A DNA stretch of 64,000 nt from Amaurobius ferox (Eukaryota; Arthropoda; Arachnida; Araneae; Amaurobiidae). Position 1 is the first letter of the stretch, and each line of letters starts with the position of its first letter. Under the pieces are notes generated by a model. The model was not told the origin of the DNA and did not search any database. It saw only the letters and a list, made by a program, of their open reading frames with translations. The stretch lies in assembly GCA_951213105.1 (NCBI GenBank), contig OX578139.1:73099184-73163183 (forward strand), written 5' to 3'. The translations under genes were made by a program, and so were the position numbers. Positions 46,780 through 59,332 of the stretch are shown here, one piece after another.

Positions 46780-47245
46780 CTCCCCCGCCTCTTTAATTTG
46801 GAAGACTTCAATTTTGCACACTTATAGTATCTTCTAAAGAAAGAACCTAACGGAGGCAGATTTTCCATTTTTCCCAGCGGGCAGAAAAAACAATTTTCCT
46901 TTCAAAAAGTCTTCAGCCTCTCCATAATCTTCCACGGTAACTAAGGCTGAATATTTTTACACATTTATAGTATGGACCGTGGAACAGGGAGCAAGATTTT
47001 AGATTCCTCAGGAGAGGGTGCAAAGACAATGGAGGATTTGCTAAATTATTCCCACCAAGCGTAGCGGCCCCCTGGCAACCTAGAAAACTTAATCTTTGCA
47101 TACTTATAGATCCCGAGACAGAACTTATTGAAGCCGTATTTTTTATTTCTCTTCCAGGGGAGGACAAAATTAGGATCATTTGAGACAATAGAAAAACAGC
47201 TTGCGGTGACCTCGAAAACTGAAACTTTGAACATTTATAGTATCA
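46780..47245 (-). repeat. Degenerate ~138-bp tandem repeat, four copies
   Basis: A motif like CTTCAATTTTGCACACTTAT followed by AGTATC recurs near 46807, 46947, 47083 and 47217, each preceded by a CC.CGG.A.C block and followed by a GAA..TA.C.GA block. The copies are old. Similar protosatellites sit inside the elements at 51.7-58.1 kb. Confidence 0.7.
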
Positions 47246-47598
47246 TCAACGGAATAAAACTTAACTGACCTAATTTTCGAATGAGACAGCTATTTCCAAC
47301 GCATAAGCGCTCTATATTTTTAAACAAAATAAATCTAGTTATAATTAAGCTGCAATTGAATCTTTTAAGCATCCTTGTTTCCGTGTCTTTGACAGGTTTA
47401 AGTACAAGTCATGTATAAACGACTAAAAGTATCCGTAAAATATACTTTAGGTACTTCAGGTAAATATACACGAGTTTTTCCGGGTTCACGCAGAGCGCAA
47501 TGCTGATTACTCTAAAGTTTGCTAATTATTTTAACTTTTAGAATAAATCCAACTGCTGCTTGTAGGATAAGAACTTACATAGAAAGAATTAGAAAGTA
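47246..47598. other. No feature recognised
   Basis: A+T-rich and unique-looking. Confidence 0.35.
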
Positions 47599-47830
47599 GA
47601 CGTATGCCAATAAGGTGACTACACTTGTTTCGAGGGTTTTACAAGTCCCTGTCCTCAGGCTTAAGGAACATGTAGACGAATATGCTCACTTAACAACCGC
47701 TAATAACGACTGTCAAACTTCAGTTCATATTTAGCGGTTGTTAAGGGCGCATACTCGTTTACCTGTTCATTTAGCCCCAAGAAGAGGACTTGTAACGGCC
47801 TCAAAACAATTGTTGTCATCTTAATGACAT
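47599..47830. mobile_element. Foldback (hairpin) element, ~105-bp arms
   Basis: 47599-47705 and 47726-47830 are inverted copies, about 75% alike, sharing TTACAAGTCC, GAACA.GTA.ACGA.TATGC and TTAACAACCGCTAA at the centre. Almost the whole element is stem, with a ~20-base loop. Non-coding. Confidence 0.8.
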
Positions 47831-50593
47831 ATGTCTGCTTTCTTCAGGGAAGTTATATAAAGATGTATTTTAACCATTATTCTGATCTAGTTTTCACCAA
47901 ACAAATGCAATAGCGATGCGTATCACTACAAACAATTACAAACTTCGTGTTTGTTGATCAAATATGCTAATCCTTAATGTACATATGTGATCTTTATTAT
48001 ATATGCATTAACTAATTATCTGCATATCCTATATACATTATATATGTCTTTTATGTATTACAACACACCGCAATTCCTTGCAAAAAACTATTTTCCTTAT
48101 TAAAAGAATTAGAATTTTGGACCAATATTTGTTAAATCAAAATGCGAGTAATATTTTAATAGTTTTAACATTTTCTTGATTTATTTTTATTTATTTAATC
48201 AAGGTAACCTAATAATAAAATGCTTCTAAAAACTATTGAATACAATTTAAAACGGCAAAACATTGTGTAGGCATCAATATTATTGATTTGGGGAAGGGAA
48301 ATAATTCAATTTACAGAAAAAAAATAATAAAAAAGATGAAAAATATTCCTTCCAAATATTCGCCTTCCATAATACACCACACTGTTCAAACTGACTTAGC
48401 CAGTGCAATTATTGAGTAGCTTGAGGGAACTGTCTTTTATCGTCTTTTGATGTTTTCTTTTTGTTCATCCAAATGTGGAATTATCCGTCGGTGAGAAGGA
48501 TATTTATTCCCAGTTTTCTAAAAATGGGATTGTTCTAGGATAAATACGACGTCAAGTAGAAATTATGATGAATGTAGTTATATACATTTTTACGATTTTT
48601 ATGAACCATTTATTGCGAATATTCAGTTAGTAGTTACTAGGTGAAGAAATAAATATTTTATGTTAACTGTAGTATTAAATACTTATAAAAATGTCTATAC
48701 CATTAGAGTTCTTTTAATATTCTAGAATTTTTTTTAAATGTGGACAAGCTTTCATTTTAAAAGCAAAATAGAGGAAGAACTATATCCCCTTAAAAATGTG
48801 TATAATTGAACCTATTAGAATAAATAATAGCTGTGATGACAGATTGTGAGAGATCCACACGGTTGTGGGATATTTCATATTGAAATGATGTTGTATCAGG
48901 AGTAACAAACGTCAAGTCAAAACCTAAGCAATAATAAAAGGACAATTCAGAAAACAATGCAGGTAAAAGGGCTGACACCAGGATTTGACATTAAAGTTTA
49001 ATTAATTTATGATGGGCAGTAGAACTGGATCCATGCTTTTTGCGAAGTGCACACATCATAAATTAATTAGCTTCTTAATCAGGTGCACTTAGTTCACTGC
49101 AACAAGTCCCCTGACATTTCTCTACAGCCAATGAATGCATTGTCGCACCAAACCAATGGAGGAGGAGCTTGAGAGATCTACTAGCCGATGGACTAATATA
49201 TGAAAGAGGAAAAAGAAGGCGAACAAAAAGCAGGAGTTGAAGAGGTTCCAGCCTGTTTAAAACAGACTATTTGATTCAGAATTTAGAGATAATACTTAAG
49301 CAGATGAGTGAAGAACACATATTGAAAATGAGAGTGAGCAGTAATTCGGCCACTCCAGATACGATTGAATGAATTTCAAAATGAACTCTTAATAAATGTG
49401 CCTAAAACGACTGCTGCCGAAGATGCCCCTTCAAAACGGCATGATAAGAAAAGTAAAAAAAATACTTTTTTATCCACGAGGACTTTATATTTTAATAAAT
49501 AACTTTAAAGTATCAAACTTTAAAGTATCAATCTATTAACTTTAAAGTATCAAAAAGTTATCTGCTTATTTATTAAAAATAAGTTATCAAAAATGTATTT
49601 CTGCTCTACACCCTTTGAGTGAGCTGGGCGGCTTGGGCAATAAACAAAAGTTATGTCTGTCATCACAGCCGTCTCCAATTTAAATTGATAATCAATGATG
49701 GTGACCTATCAAATGATACTTATAAAATTATAAATTGAATACATTTATAAGTTAAGGAATATAAGTTAAGGAAATGTATATGCTTTTTCAGTAAATAATT
49801 AAGTAAAGAGAAACAAAGGTGTCTTCAATGAGTAGTTGATTATTAATGTTCATCTCTTTGGACTTTATAAGTGGACACCAAACTGCAGAAAAATGTGGGT
49901 TATATGTGGGACACATGGTTTTGTACACACTATTACCAAGCCAATTTAAGTTCATTTAACAAATCAAATAAATATTAAAACATTAACTAAAATTTCATCA
50001 CCGCAATATTACTTGTAATTTATATCTCATTTTGCAGACCTATGTGCAGCTGCGTAAGATGCGTCATAGTTTTTGAGCTCGCAGTGATTAAATATTGAAC
50101 CATCGTCACAGTAGCCTATTTAATAAAGTTTTATTACAAATTTACATTATTCCGGTTAAAGTGTATGTGATTACATGCGTCATTTTAGTTTAAAATAAAT
50201 AAAAAAAAATCCAGTTTTAGATATAAGCAATATTGTATAAAACTTTTTAGACGCAGACAGACACCAAACTGCGGATCTTCGTACTGTCCAAACGACGTCC
50301 TCCCAACTGAGCTACTAAGATAGAATTGTAAAGCTTTATCGTTGAATTGGGCTTTGCATTAACCTCCCCTAATGCCAGATTAACTTCCAATTTAACATTC
50401 TGACTGATCACATCTTGTTATTTTTACCTCTATTTTTACCATATACTTGTAAAGTAGACAGATAATAGAAGTCCGCTTTGTGGTCCAAGGATGTTTCAAT
50501 TTTATCTGGCTTTGTTTTCGAGTTTGTAATCCTAACTATTCAAAATTTCTATCTCACTTTACTTTCGAGTTCGTTATCCTAACTTTTTCAAAA
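47831..50593. other. No gene recognised; two small repeats
   Basis: 48999-49068 is an inverted repeat with arms TTAATTAATTTATGATG and CATCATAAATTAATTA. 49498-49556 contains ACTTTAAAGTATCAA three times. A less A+T-rich, purine-rich patch at 49090-49260 has no sustained frame. Confidence 0.45.
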
Positions 50594-50890
50594 TATACAC
50601 TTGGCCCAACGGATAGCACATTAGTTAATTCACGGGGATTGCCCTCGGAGGACCCGAGTTCGATTCCCGGCACAGCCTAAATTATCCCAGTGTTTACACG
50701 GAATAAGGGCACGTTGATTCTGTGATTCCAGAAGTCATTAGGAGAAGTTGGTGGCATGGGAAGGTACAGTCCCTGTAAATGTCTCCCACACTGGGTCCTG
50801 GTCAAAATTGGGTGACACTGTCCCAGCCGTCGAAGCAGATACCTTACACCTTCGAGTAAGTCTTACGGTTTGGGGCAAAAGAAAGAAAGG
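50594..50890 (+). mobile_element. tRNA-derived SINE, family S1 relative
   Basis: A box TTGGCCCAACGGATAG, B box GAGTTCGATTCCC (about 50656-50668), then the S1 body: AGAAGTTGGTGGCATGGGA, AGTCCCTGTAAATG, CACTGGGTCCTGGTCAAAAT, CACTGTCCCAGCCGTCG. The tail is AAAGAAAG. The head differs from the 6095 copy while the body matches, so heads have been exchanged or have diverged quickly. Confidence 0.85.
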
Positions 50891-50900
50891 TATTGGGAGA

Positions 50901-51175
50901 CGGAAGGGATAGCTCAGTTGACCCTAGGAAGACCTGAGTTCAAATACCACCTATTCCCAAACTATCTCCGTATCTTTGTAAACTACAGGAATGTTAAATA
51001 TATGGGATCAAAAGTCTTTCAGAGTGGTTAGGAAGCTAATGGCAGGAGAAGGAGGGTAGGGTCCCTGTGGAAGTCGCCCCACTAGTTTCGGTATGACTTA
51101 CGGGGCACTGTCCTAGCCATCTGTCGTACGGCATGTTGGCATTTCAGAGACAAATGTCAGTCAAGTTAATAAGCG
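50901..51175 (+). mobile_element. tRNA-derived SINE directly after the previous one
   Basis: Starts GGAAGGGATAGCTCAGTTG (A box), B box GAGTTCAAATACC, core GGAGGGTAGGGTCCCTGTGG, then GACTTACGGGGCACTGTCC and GGCATGTTGGCATTTC. Only about ten bases separate the two SINEs, giving a dimer-like arrangement. Its 3' part recurs at 58091-58170. Confidence 0.8.
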
Positions 51176-51720
51176 CATTAAATGCAGCACATAAGTAAAT
51201 AATACATTCACGAGAACCAATGGGAACTCATACATATATAAACATCGTACGTCCCCTCCATCATCAAGAACAAATCAGAAGGTTGTATGACATCACAAGG
51301 GAAATGAAAAAGTGTATTCCCACAGAGAGTCTGAGGAGCATCAGAGATTCGATATTTAAATAGAATGCAGTAAACACGTAAAAAGGAGTATCACTCTAAC
51401 TCCGTTCTTGTTTCACTAGATTGTGTCGAAATACTGCGGTGGCATCACACATGCGCACCCTGTCGTATTGAAACGAAAATGTGCCATCAATAATCAAAAG
51501 TGAATAATCATTGAGAGTAACCGTATTTAGCACAGAAGCACTGTCAGCATAACAAATGCTAAAGGATAGCAGAGTGTTCGCTGAGAAATTTATAAGTGGA
51601 AAAGTGAAGAACTGCAGATGGACCATGCGACATTGCCACTTCACTTTTTGTGCCCACTACATCTAATACAAGTGTGTTAATTGGGCTGTGCAAAATGTCA
51701 TATGCGTATCAGTAATAATC
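51176..51720. other. No feature recognised
   Basis: Unique-looking. Frames at 51396-51644 have no motif. Confidence 0.35.
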
Positions 51721-53715
51721 ACTAGAAGAATACCCGTTGAATATCAACGGTCTCACAATAAGCAACACCTGAATAATGTAAATTTTCGAATATTTCGCAT
51801 TTCACATTTATTCGGCAACTTGATTATTTTGATGTGCAGAACCTCTAAGAATAAGTAAGAAACTGGAAACCCAACGAAAATATAGGAAAACTTAAATTGA
51901 GCACTTCTTCCTTTAGAACTATCTACCCGTACACCAAATTAAAGGCTCTATCTCACCCAGAAGCCTGCTAATTTACCATTTCCCCTTTCGAATGTTTTTC
52001 TGTGGAGCAGACCCATAAATGAATATTTCTGAAAAATTCTGTTTATCTTGAGTTTTTTATCTGATGATTGACTTATATACCAAATATCAAGCCTGTATCA
52101 CATTTAAAAGGAAGAGTGTCTCATTATTCGGAAAATCGAAGATATCGGTGTGCGGCACACACTAAAGTAGCAAATATTCAGAATCTGAAAATGCACACTT
52201 TCTTCCTTTTAAACTATCTCCCCGTACACCAAATTTGAAGGCTCTATCTTATCGCGAAGAATGTTTTTCTATCACTTCATCTTTTGAACGTTTTTCTGTG
52301 TTGCACCCTCTTAAATGAACATTTTTGAAAAACCGTATTCATCTTGGGTTTGTTTTTCAAATGATGAGCCCATATACTAAATTTCAAGCCTCTATCATAT
52401 TGTAAAGGAGGCGTTTTCAGTTTGTTCGACAAATCGAATATTTTAGTGAGCTGCACCCCCTACAATAGCAAATGTTGGAAAACCTGAAATTGCACACTTT
52501 CTACCTTTCCAACTATTTACCCCTACACCATATTTGAAGTTTCTATCTCATTTCAAAGCATGCTTTTTCTATCAATTCACCTTTTGAATGCTTTTGTGTA
52601 CAGTACCCACAACCTTAAATATGCATTTTTGAAAAAATCCATTTTCATTGGGTTTACTATCACATTATTCGCCCATATAACAAATATCAAGCCTCTATCA
52701 AATTTTAATGTAGTCGTTTCTCATTTATTCGGTGAATCGAACAATTCGGAGCGCGGCACCCCCTTAAGTAGAAAATATCCGAAATCTGAAATTGTATACT
52801 TTCTTCCTTCCAAACGGTTTACCCATACACCAAATTTGAAGTCTCTATCTTATCGCAAAGCATACTTTTCTATCATTTCACTTTTCGAACGTTTTGGTGT
52901 GGAGCACCCGCTAAACGAACATTTTAGAAAACTATATTAGTTTTGGGTGTTTTCTTCAAATGATTAGCCCATATACCAAATTTCAAGCCTCTATCGAATT
53001 TTAAAGTGGCCGTTTTTCATTTATTCGATACATCGAACATTTTGGTGTGCAGCACCCCCTTAAGTAGAAAATATTCAAAATATGAAATTGTACGCTTTCT
53101 TCCTTTTAAACGATTTACCCATACACCAAATTTGAAGTCTCTATCTTATCGCAAATCTTACTTTCCTATCGTTTCACTTTTCGAACGTTTTGGTGTGAAG
53201 CACCCCCTAAATGAACATTTTAGAAAACTATATTCGTTTTGGGTGTTTTCTTCAAATGATTAGCCCATATACCGAATTTCAAGCCTGTATCAAATTTTAA
53301 AGTAGCCGTTTCTCATTTATTCGGTAAATCGAACATTCGGTAAATCGGCACCCCCTTAAGTAGAACATATTCAAAATCTGAAATTGAACACTTTTTCCTT
53401 TCAAACGGTTTACCCACACACAAAATTTGAAGTCTCTATCTCATCGCAAAGCATACCTTCCCATCATTTCACTTTTCGAATGTTTAGGTGTGGGGGCACT
53501 CCCTCTATAGAATGTTTTCGAAAAATTCGATTTTTCCAGGGGGTTTTATCGAACGACCGAGCCGTGTACCAAATTGCAAGTCTCTATCTATTCGGGAAGT
53601 GCCTAAAAAGGCGTGACAGACAGACGGACAGACAGACAGACAGACGGACAGACAGACAGACGGACAGACAGACGGACAGACAGACAGACGGACACTTGGC
53701 AATTAGTATATATAG
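51721..53715 (+). mobile_element. GTCY-tailed element E1 with 298-bp protosatellite
   Basis: The head is ACTAGAAGAATACCCGTTGA with a 7-bp stem CCGTTGA / TCAACGG. The body is six tandem units of about 298 bases (anchors near 52070, 52368, 52671, 52967, 53263 and 53562). Each unit is a dimer of two ~149-base halves, containing CCAAATTTCAAGCCTCTATC and CACCAAATTTGAAGTCTC. The tail is (GTCY)n in complement (53619-53693), then CACTTGGCAAT and TATATATAGATT. The head hairpin, protosatellite, GTCY microsatellite and fixed tail are the hallmarks of DINE-1/mini-me elements. Long frames inside it are products of the repeat, not genes. Confidence 0.7.
53619..53693. repeat. (GACA/GGAC)n, i.e. GTCY microsatellite
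   Basis: About 75 bases of GACA with regularly spaced GGAC variants, the complement of GTCT and GTCC. Confidence 0.97.
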
Positions 53716-53883
53716 ATTCTTCTATACCAACTTCGCTGTGATAGTTAGATGTATGACAGCATTGTCATTTGATGATCTCAACTGCTACTCTGCAACTGCG
53801 GTAACCCTTTATTTTTCACATGTTAATATCGGTCAAGGGGAGCGAACTTACAAAATAGAGATCGCAATAATCTATATATACTA

Positions 53884-55820
53884 ACTAGCAGCATACCCGT
53901 TCTTCGTACGGAGTATATAATATAAAGAAACTTGAAATTCATAATCATGCCCAAATTCTTATAGTATACTAAATGACATGTTTAATCAAAATATTCTGTT
54001 AAAATATTTAATATAATGCTCCTAAAAAGAAGTTTAAGAATCTCTGTTCTCGCTATATAAAATTATCTTCATGGACATATCTGAAGAATAAAACATCTTG
54101 GACCCCTTATGTAAGCAAATATAAAAAAAATATGGAATTGAATCAATATATGCAAAATAAAAGCGTTAAAATTGTATGGGACCCGTACTAATTATATACG
54201 CGAATATTAGAAAATATAACCTGTATTAGTAGATTAGATGTATAAATTGAAAATACCAATAAACCCGTAATCTTTAAATCTGAAGACAGTCATTTATTCC
54301 AATATATGTCAAAATTAAAGTGCTAAAATTATATGGGAAGATATACACTTACTACTTATAATGTCCGATTATTAGTAGAAGATTACCCGCTTTGCAATAT
54401 GAGTCACAAATGTTTTTTGGTAAAATACAACAGACGACGTAATAAATTGAATATATAATTAATCCCCTTAATCTTCATACCAGATGACTGTACTTGATTC
54501 CAATATATATGCCAATATATGTCAAAATATATGCCAATATACCTGTACTACTTATATTCTCGTAGGTTAGAAGATATACCCGTGCATTCCTAGAAGATTA
54601 CTCGTACAACGTACAATATGCGTGTGTCAGCAATTTTTGCCGCAATAAAACAATGGCGTAATAACTTAAAAATATCAATAATCCCTGAATCAATAATTCC
54701 GGAAAATATCAATAATAATAATGTTTAAACCTGAAGAGTACAATTGATATTATCCAGTCCAAAATGAAATGGCAATGAAATTTATTTTATATACATATCT
54801 TCATTATTCAAATCGGAAAGGATTTAATAAAAATCGTCTGCCGCATAAACACATTGGATTTAAATCCGTTGCTAAGCGACATGATATCATTTGCTTCAAA
54901 TAAATTGGTAGAAAATATATCGTCTAAATAGTTATATTTCTATGGAACATTTGGCGACAGTTTCGTCAAATTAGCGACATTTTAAAAAATCGCCAAATTT
55001 ATCGCCAAGTGGGACTGTAGAACTGACAGTTCCACTTTGCGACAAATTGACGAAATATCATCACAATACTATCCCCTAACAAAAAACAATTAATATCATT
55101 TATGTAGCGCAATTTTATCAATTTCAAGATATTTTTATCAATTTGGTGACATTTTAAAAATTCGCTAAATGTATTACTAAGTAGGATGGTTGGTCTGACA
55201 GAGAAATGCTAACCAAACATCATTTCAGTACTCTCTTCTAACAAAACAAAAAAAAATTTCATTGATATGTAGAAGACCCAAGCCACACGACCAACCCGAA
55301 GCTTTATGGCAGCTGTTTGTTTGTCGTTTATATCAATTTGGCGACATTTCCGGCAATTTGTCAAAGTTTAAGAAAAGTTGTCAAATTAGCGATATCCCTC
55401 CAAATTCGTAGCTTTGAATTTGCAGATCTGAATGAAACATTCTTATCCCGTTTCAATATACTAAATGAAAACACTACAATTGTATTAGAAGATATACCCG
55501 CTCTACTCTTTTTCTGTTTCAACAATCGGCTATATGAATTTATTGGCTAAACACAATATATGAGTTTAGTAGCTAAATACGATATAAGCTTGAAAATTCT
55601 TTACCAAAATAAATGAAATTGATGTACGCAGTCAGCAATTAATATAATTATAAGAAAAATCAAACCGTCCATTCATAAGATATACTTTTATATCCATTTA
55701 TCCATTTATTTATTATTTAAATCGAAAAAAAAATAATAAAAACATTAACAAACACATTTAATTTAATTGCGATGCCGAGCAACATGATATATCCTCCTAA
55801 AATGTTAAAATTTATTAACC
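53884..55820 (+). mobile_element. GTCY-type element E2, first unit
   Basis: Head ACTAGCAGCATACCCGTTCT with CCGT / ACGG stem. A+T-rich body, then two to three degenerate ~174-base repeats with TTGGCGACA and AATCGCCAAA words (54930-55410), the same words as in the family A tail. It lacks its own (GTCY)n end and runs into a second head at 55821. Confidence 0.6.
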
Positions 55821-57261
55821 ACTAACAGCACAACCGTTATTCGTACGGAGTGTATAATTTAAAGAAACTTTAAGTTCGCAATCATGTGCAAATTCTGTTA
55901 AAATATTAAATTTATTGCTCCTAAAGAGAAGTTTAAGAATATATGTTCTCACTATGCAAAATTATCTTCACGATCAGATCTGAAGAATAAAACATCCTGC
56001 CCCCTTTTGTAAGCAAATTTACAGAAGAAAAAATAGGAATTGAATGAATATATGCAACCCCGTACTAATTATATTGTCGCAGATCAGAAAATATGCCAAT
56101 GTGTTAGTAGAAGATTACCCGTATTACAATATGCGTCTCAAAAATATTTGCCAAAATAAAAGAGATGACGTAATAAATTGAAAACATCAATAATATCCGT
56201 ACTCTTTATACCAGAAGGTCGTAATTGATTCCAATATATGCCAATATATATCAAAACATATGTCAATATACCTGTACTACTTATATTCTCGTAGATTAAA
56301 AGATATACACGTGTATTTGTAGAAGATTCGTACAACATACAGTATATGAGTTTAAACAATTTTTGTCATAATAAAATAATTGCATAATAACTTGAAAATA
56401 TCAATAATCCTTGAATCAATAATCCCCGAAAATATAAATAATAACAATTTTTAAACCTGAAGACCGTAATTGATATTATCCAGTCAAAAATGCTATAAGA
56501 AAAATCAAATCGTTCTTTTCTAAAATATATTTTTATATCCATTTATTTAATATTCAAATCGAAAAAATAAGTATTAAAATTAACAGACAGATTTAATTTA
56601 ATTGCGTTTCTGAGTAACATGATATAAGATAGAATCTTATAACATGTTAAATTTGTCATGTCTTATAACATAAACTGCGAAATTAAATAACGATTTTGAT
56701 TTCTCTATACTTCTCATTGTTCCGTAAAAGCTTGTTTTAAATAAACCATGAACCATGGAGATAGATTTCCCCTTTAAATCATGTTTCAAACAATTCATGT
56801 TTTCAGAAAGTGACTAATTAACGCAAAAAATCTCCCATCAAACTCAGAGATTAAATTTTAATTCACTTTCAAACGATTTTCAAGCTTTTCGTTTGGATAA
56901 ACTACGGAGTTAGGGAGTAGAACTTCCAGGAAAAAGTTCCGTTTTTCATTAATATCTCGACAACCCCAGGTCTTAGAAACTCGAAACTTGGTCAAAAGTT
57001 ATGAGGAGATATTTCAAGGCTATTCACCAAATTTCATTACATTCGGTTCAGCCGTTTTTCCGTGATGATGAGACAAACGAAAATTTCGTTTTTTACTAAT
57101 ATCTCGAGAACCACTGGTCGTAGAAACTCAAAACACGGATATAATTTTAACTGGGGCTATTTCTGGGCTACCCACAAAATTTCATCAAATTCGGTTCAGC
57201 CGTTCTCCCGTGATGGTGTGACAAACAGACAGACAGATTTTCATTTTTATTTATATAGATT
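55821..57261 (+). mobile_element. GTCY-type element E3 with complete tail
   Basis: Head ACTAACAGCACAACCGTTAT repeats the first ~680 bases of E2 (offset about 1937). It then has two degenerate repeats (TTTTTCATTAATATCTCG.AACC and CAAATTCGGTTCAGCCGTT, near 56940-57080 and 57090-57220) and the tail CAGACAGACAGATTTT then TTTATATAGATT. E2 and E3 form a tandem pair. Confidence 0.6.
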
Positions 57262-58090
57262 GCCAAGTGTCCATCCGTCTGGCTGTCCGTCTGTCTGTCA
57301 TGCTTTTTCAAGCACTTCCGGAATAGATAGAGACTTGCAATTTGGTACACGGCTCAGTCGTTCGATAAAACCCCCTGGAAAAATCGAATTTTTCGAAAAC
57401 GTTCTCTAGAGGGGGGGGGGGGGGCACGCCAAAACGTTCGAAAAGTTAAATGATGGGAAAGCATGCTTTGCGATGAGATAGAAACTTCAAATTTGGCTTA
57501 TAGGTAAATCGAAGGGGGAAAAGTCTGCAATTTCAGATTTCCGATATTTTCTACTTAAGGGGGTTCCGCACACCAAAACGTTCGAAAAGTGAAATGATAG
57601 GAAAGCATGCTTTGCGATGAGATAAAGACTTCAAATTTGGTGTATGGGTAAACTGTTCAAAATGAAGAAAGTGTGTAATTTCAGATTTCCAATATTTTGT
57701 ACTTAAGGGGGTGCCGCACACCAAAATGTTCGATTTACCGAATTAATGAGAAAAGGCTCCTGTAAAATTTGATAGCGGCTTGAAATTTGGTATATGGGCT
57801 AATTATTTGACTAAAACAACCGAGAAGAATATAGTTTTTCAAAAATGTTCGTTTAAGGGAGTCCTCCAGAGTAAGACGTTCGAAAAATGAATTGATAAAA
57901 AACCATACTTCGGAATGAGATAGAGATATCAAATCTGGTGTAAGGGTAGATAGTTTGGAAGGAAGAAAGTGCATAATTTCAGTTTACCAAAATTTTCTAC
58001 TTTAGGGGGTTCCGCACATTAAAATGTTCGATTTTCGGAATAAAGGAGAAACGCCCCTTTTAAAACGTGATAGAGGCTTGATATTCGGTA
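57262..58090 (-). mobile_element. GTCY-type element E4, inverted and head-truncated
   Basis: Reads in reverse as the 298-bp array of E1: GTCC/GTCT tail (57268-57300), GCAATTTGGTACACGG, then almost three array units to 58090, where SINE sequence begins. A G14 run at 57411-57424 replaces a shorter G run of E1. E3 and E4 meet tail to tail at ATATAGATTGCCAAGTG. Confidence 0.7.
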
Positions 58091-58170
58091 TGATTTACGG
58101 GGCACTGTCCTAGCTGTCTGCCTCACGGTATGTTGGCATTTCGGAGACAAATGTCAGTCAAGGCGAATAT
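58091..58170 (+). mobile_element. SINE 3' fragment
   Basis: ATTTACGGGGCACTGTCCTA to GACAAATGTCAGTCAAG matches the end of the SINE at 50901-51175 and has no head. It is either 5'-truncated or cut off by E4. Confidence 0.75.
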
Positions 58171-58198
58171 CAGCATTATATATATATATATATATATT
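58171..58198. repeat. (TA)n microsatellite
   Basis: About twelve TA units directly after the SINE fragment. Confidence 0.97.
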
Positions 58199-59332
58199 GT
58201 ATGTGTTTACTGTTACTCCTCAGTACTTGAGAGCTAGGAGTTTTTAATATCCCACCCTAAGTAACGGCATCGAAGGTAAGTCCTTTTATTTAAATAAAGG
58301 TAAGAATGATTTACCTTATGGGACCGACCAGACATAAACTTTACATATTCTGACAGATTGGACAGTCTGGGTCGAAAACAAGAAAGCTATAGTGATCCTT
58401 AAGGATTTTTCTAGGAGCCGTGTATATATTTACTCCTTGTCAATAAAAAATTAACTTCGCATTCAATGTATCATTATTATTTTATTCAGATTTATATCCT
58501 CAATTGATTCATACCCTTATCTATTAAAATATTCGGTTCTTTACATTACAAAATGTAATTAACGTTTGAAAAGATTAAAATGCTTGATAAAGAAATTAAA
58601 ATACAAAACAATATATACGAAACTTTAAATACTTTTGAATGTATTTCTGCACTTGCATAAACCAATTGTTCGGCCTACCATAATTGCAATTGAATTTTTA
58701 ATTCAATTATTATGTTCACTTTCTTTTCAGTTCAAAACATTTTTACACATACTGTTTAAGGTACGCTTTGTTTTTAAAGTGAATAATAATTATTCTCAGA
58801 TATGCTTAAAGTATTGTTTGTAAAAAGTGTGCAAATCGGAAAATGATAATGTGATATTAGTATTGTTGAGCAGTAATTACCAAAATGTGGATGTACCTTT
58901 ATTGTGGTAGTTAATTAAATTAACTACTCTTTAAATAATATTTAGATTTTAAGAGATAATATTTATTGCGTTCGTATAATCTAGTTAGTTGTGGTGGAAT
59001 AAAAAATGATGCAAAGCTTATAATTGAATTGGCCGCAACAACCCACCCTTATTTTCGATCATTGGAGTTTTCTCTTACAAATAAAAACTAATTACTTTGG
59101 ATTGACTTATTAGTCTTTATTAGATCGTATATCGTACTGCCGTACATTGCATCGTTGCCGCATTAACCCACCATAAATTCTTTGTGCGAGTTCCTAAAAT
59201 ATAATTATTAATTATCATACTGCAAAATTGACTTCCACAATTTTACATTTTAAAATGAACATTATTTATTAAACATCTTATAATTACGATTAACTTACTT
59301 ATATATACATTCTTAAGGAGGAGCCCCTGTGC
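58199..59332. other. No gene recognised; possible SINE scrap
   Basis: 58300-58385 (TTACCTTATGGGACCGAC to GACAGTCTGGGTCGAAAAC) resembles the 3' part of S1. The rest is A+T-rich without features. Confidence 0.4.

Noticed and set aside
52560..53263. 126- and 85-codon frames with similar sequences
   Set aside because: They are the same frame of successive 298-bp units. Similarity reflects the tandem DNA repeat, not a protein family.
53384..53884. 166-codon frame
   Set aside because: It runs through the 298-bp repeat and the GTCY microsatellite; the apparent protein is repeat translation.
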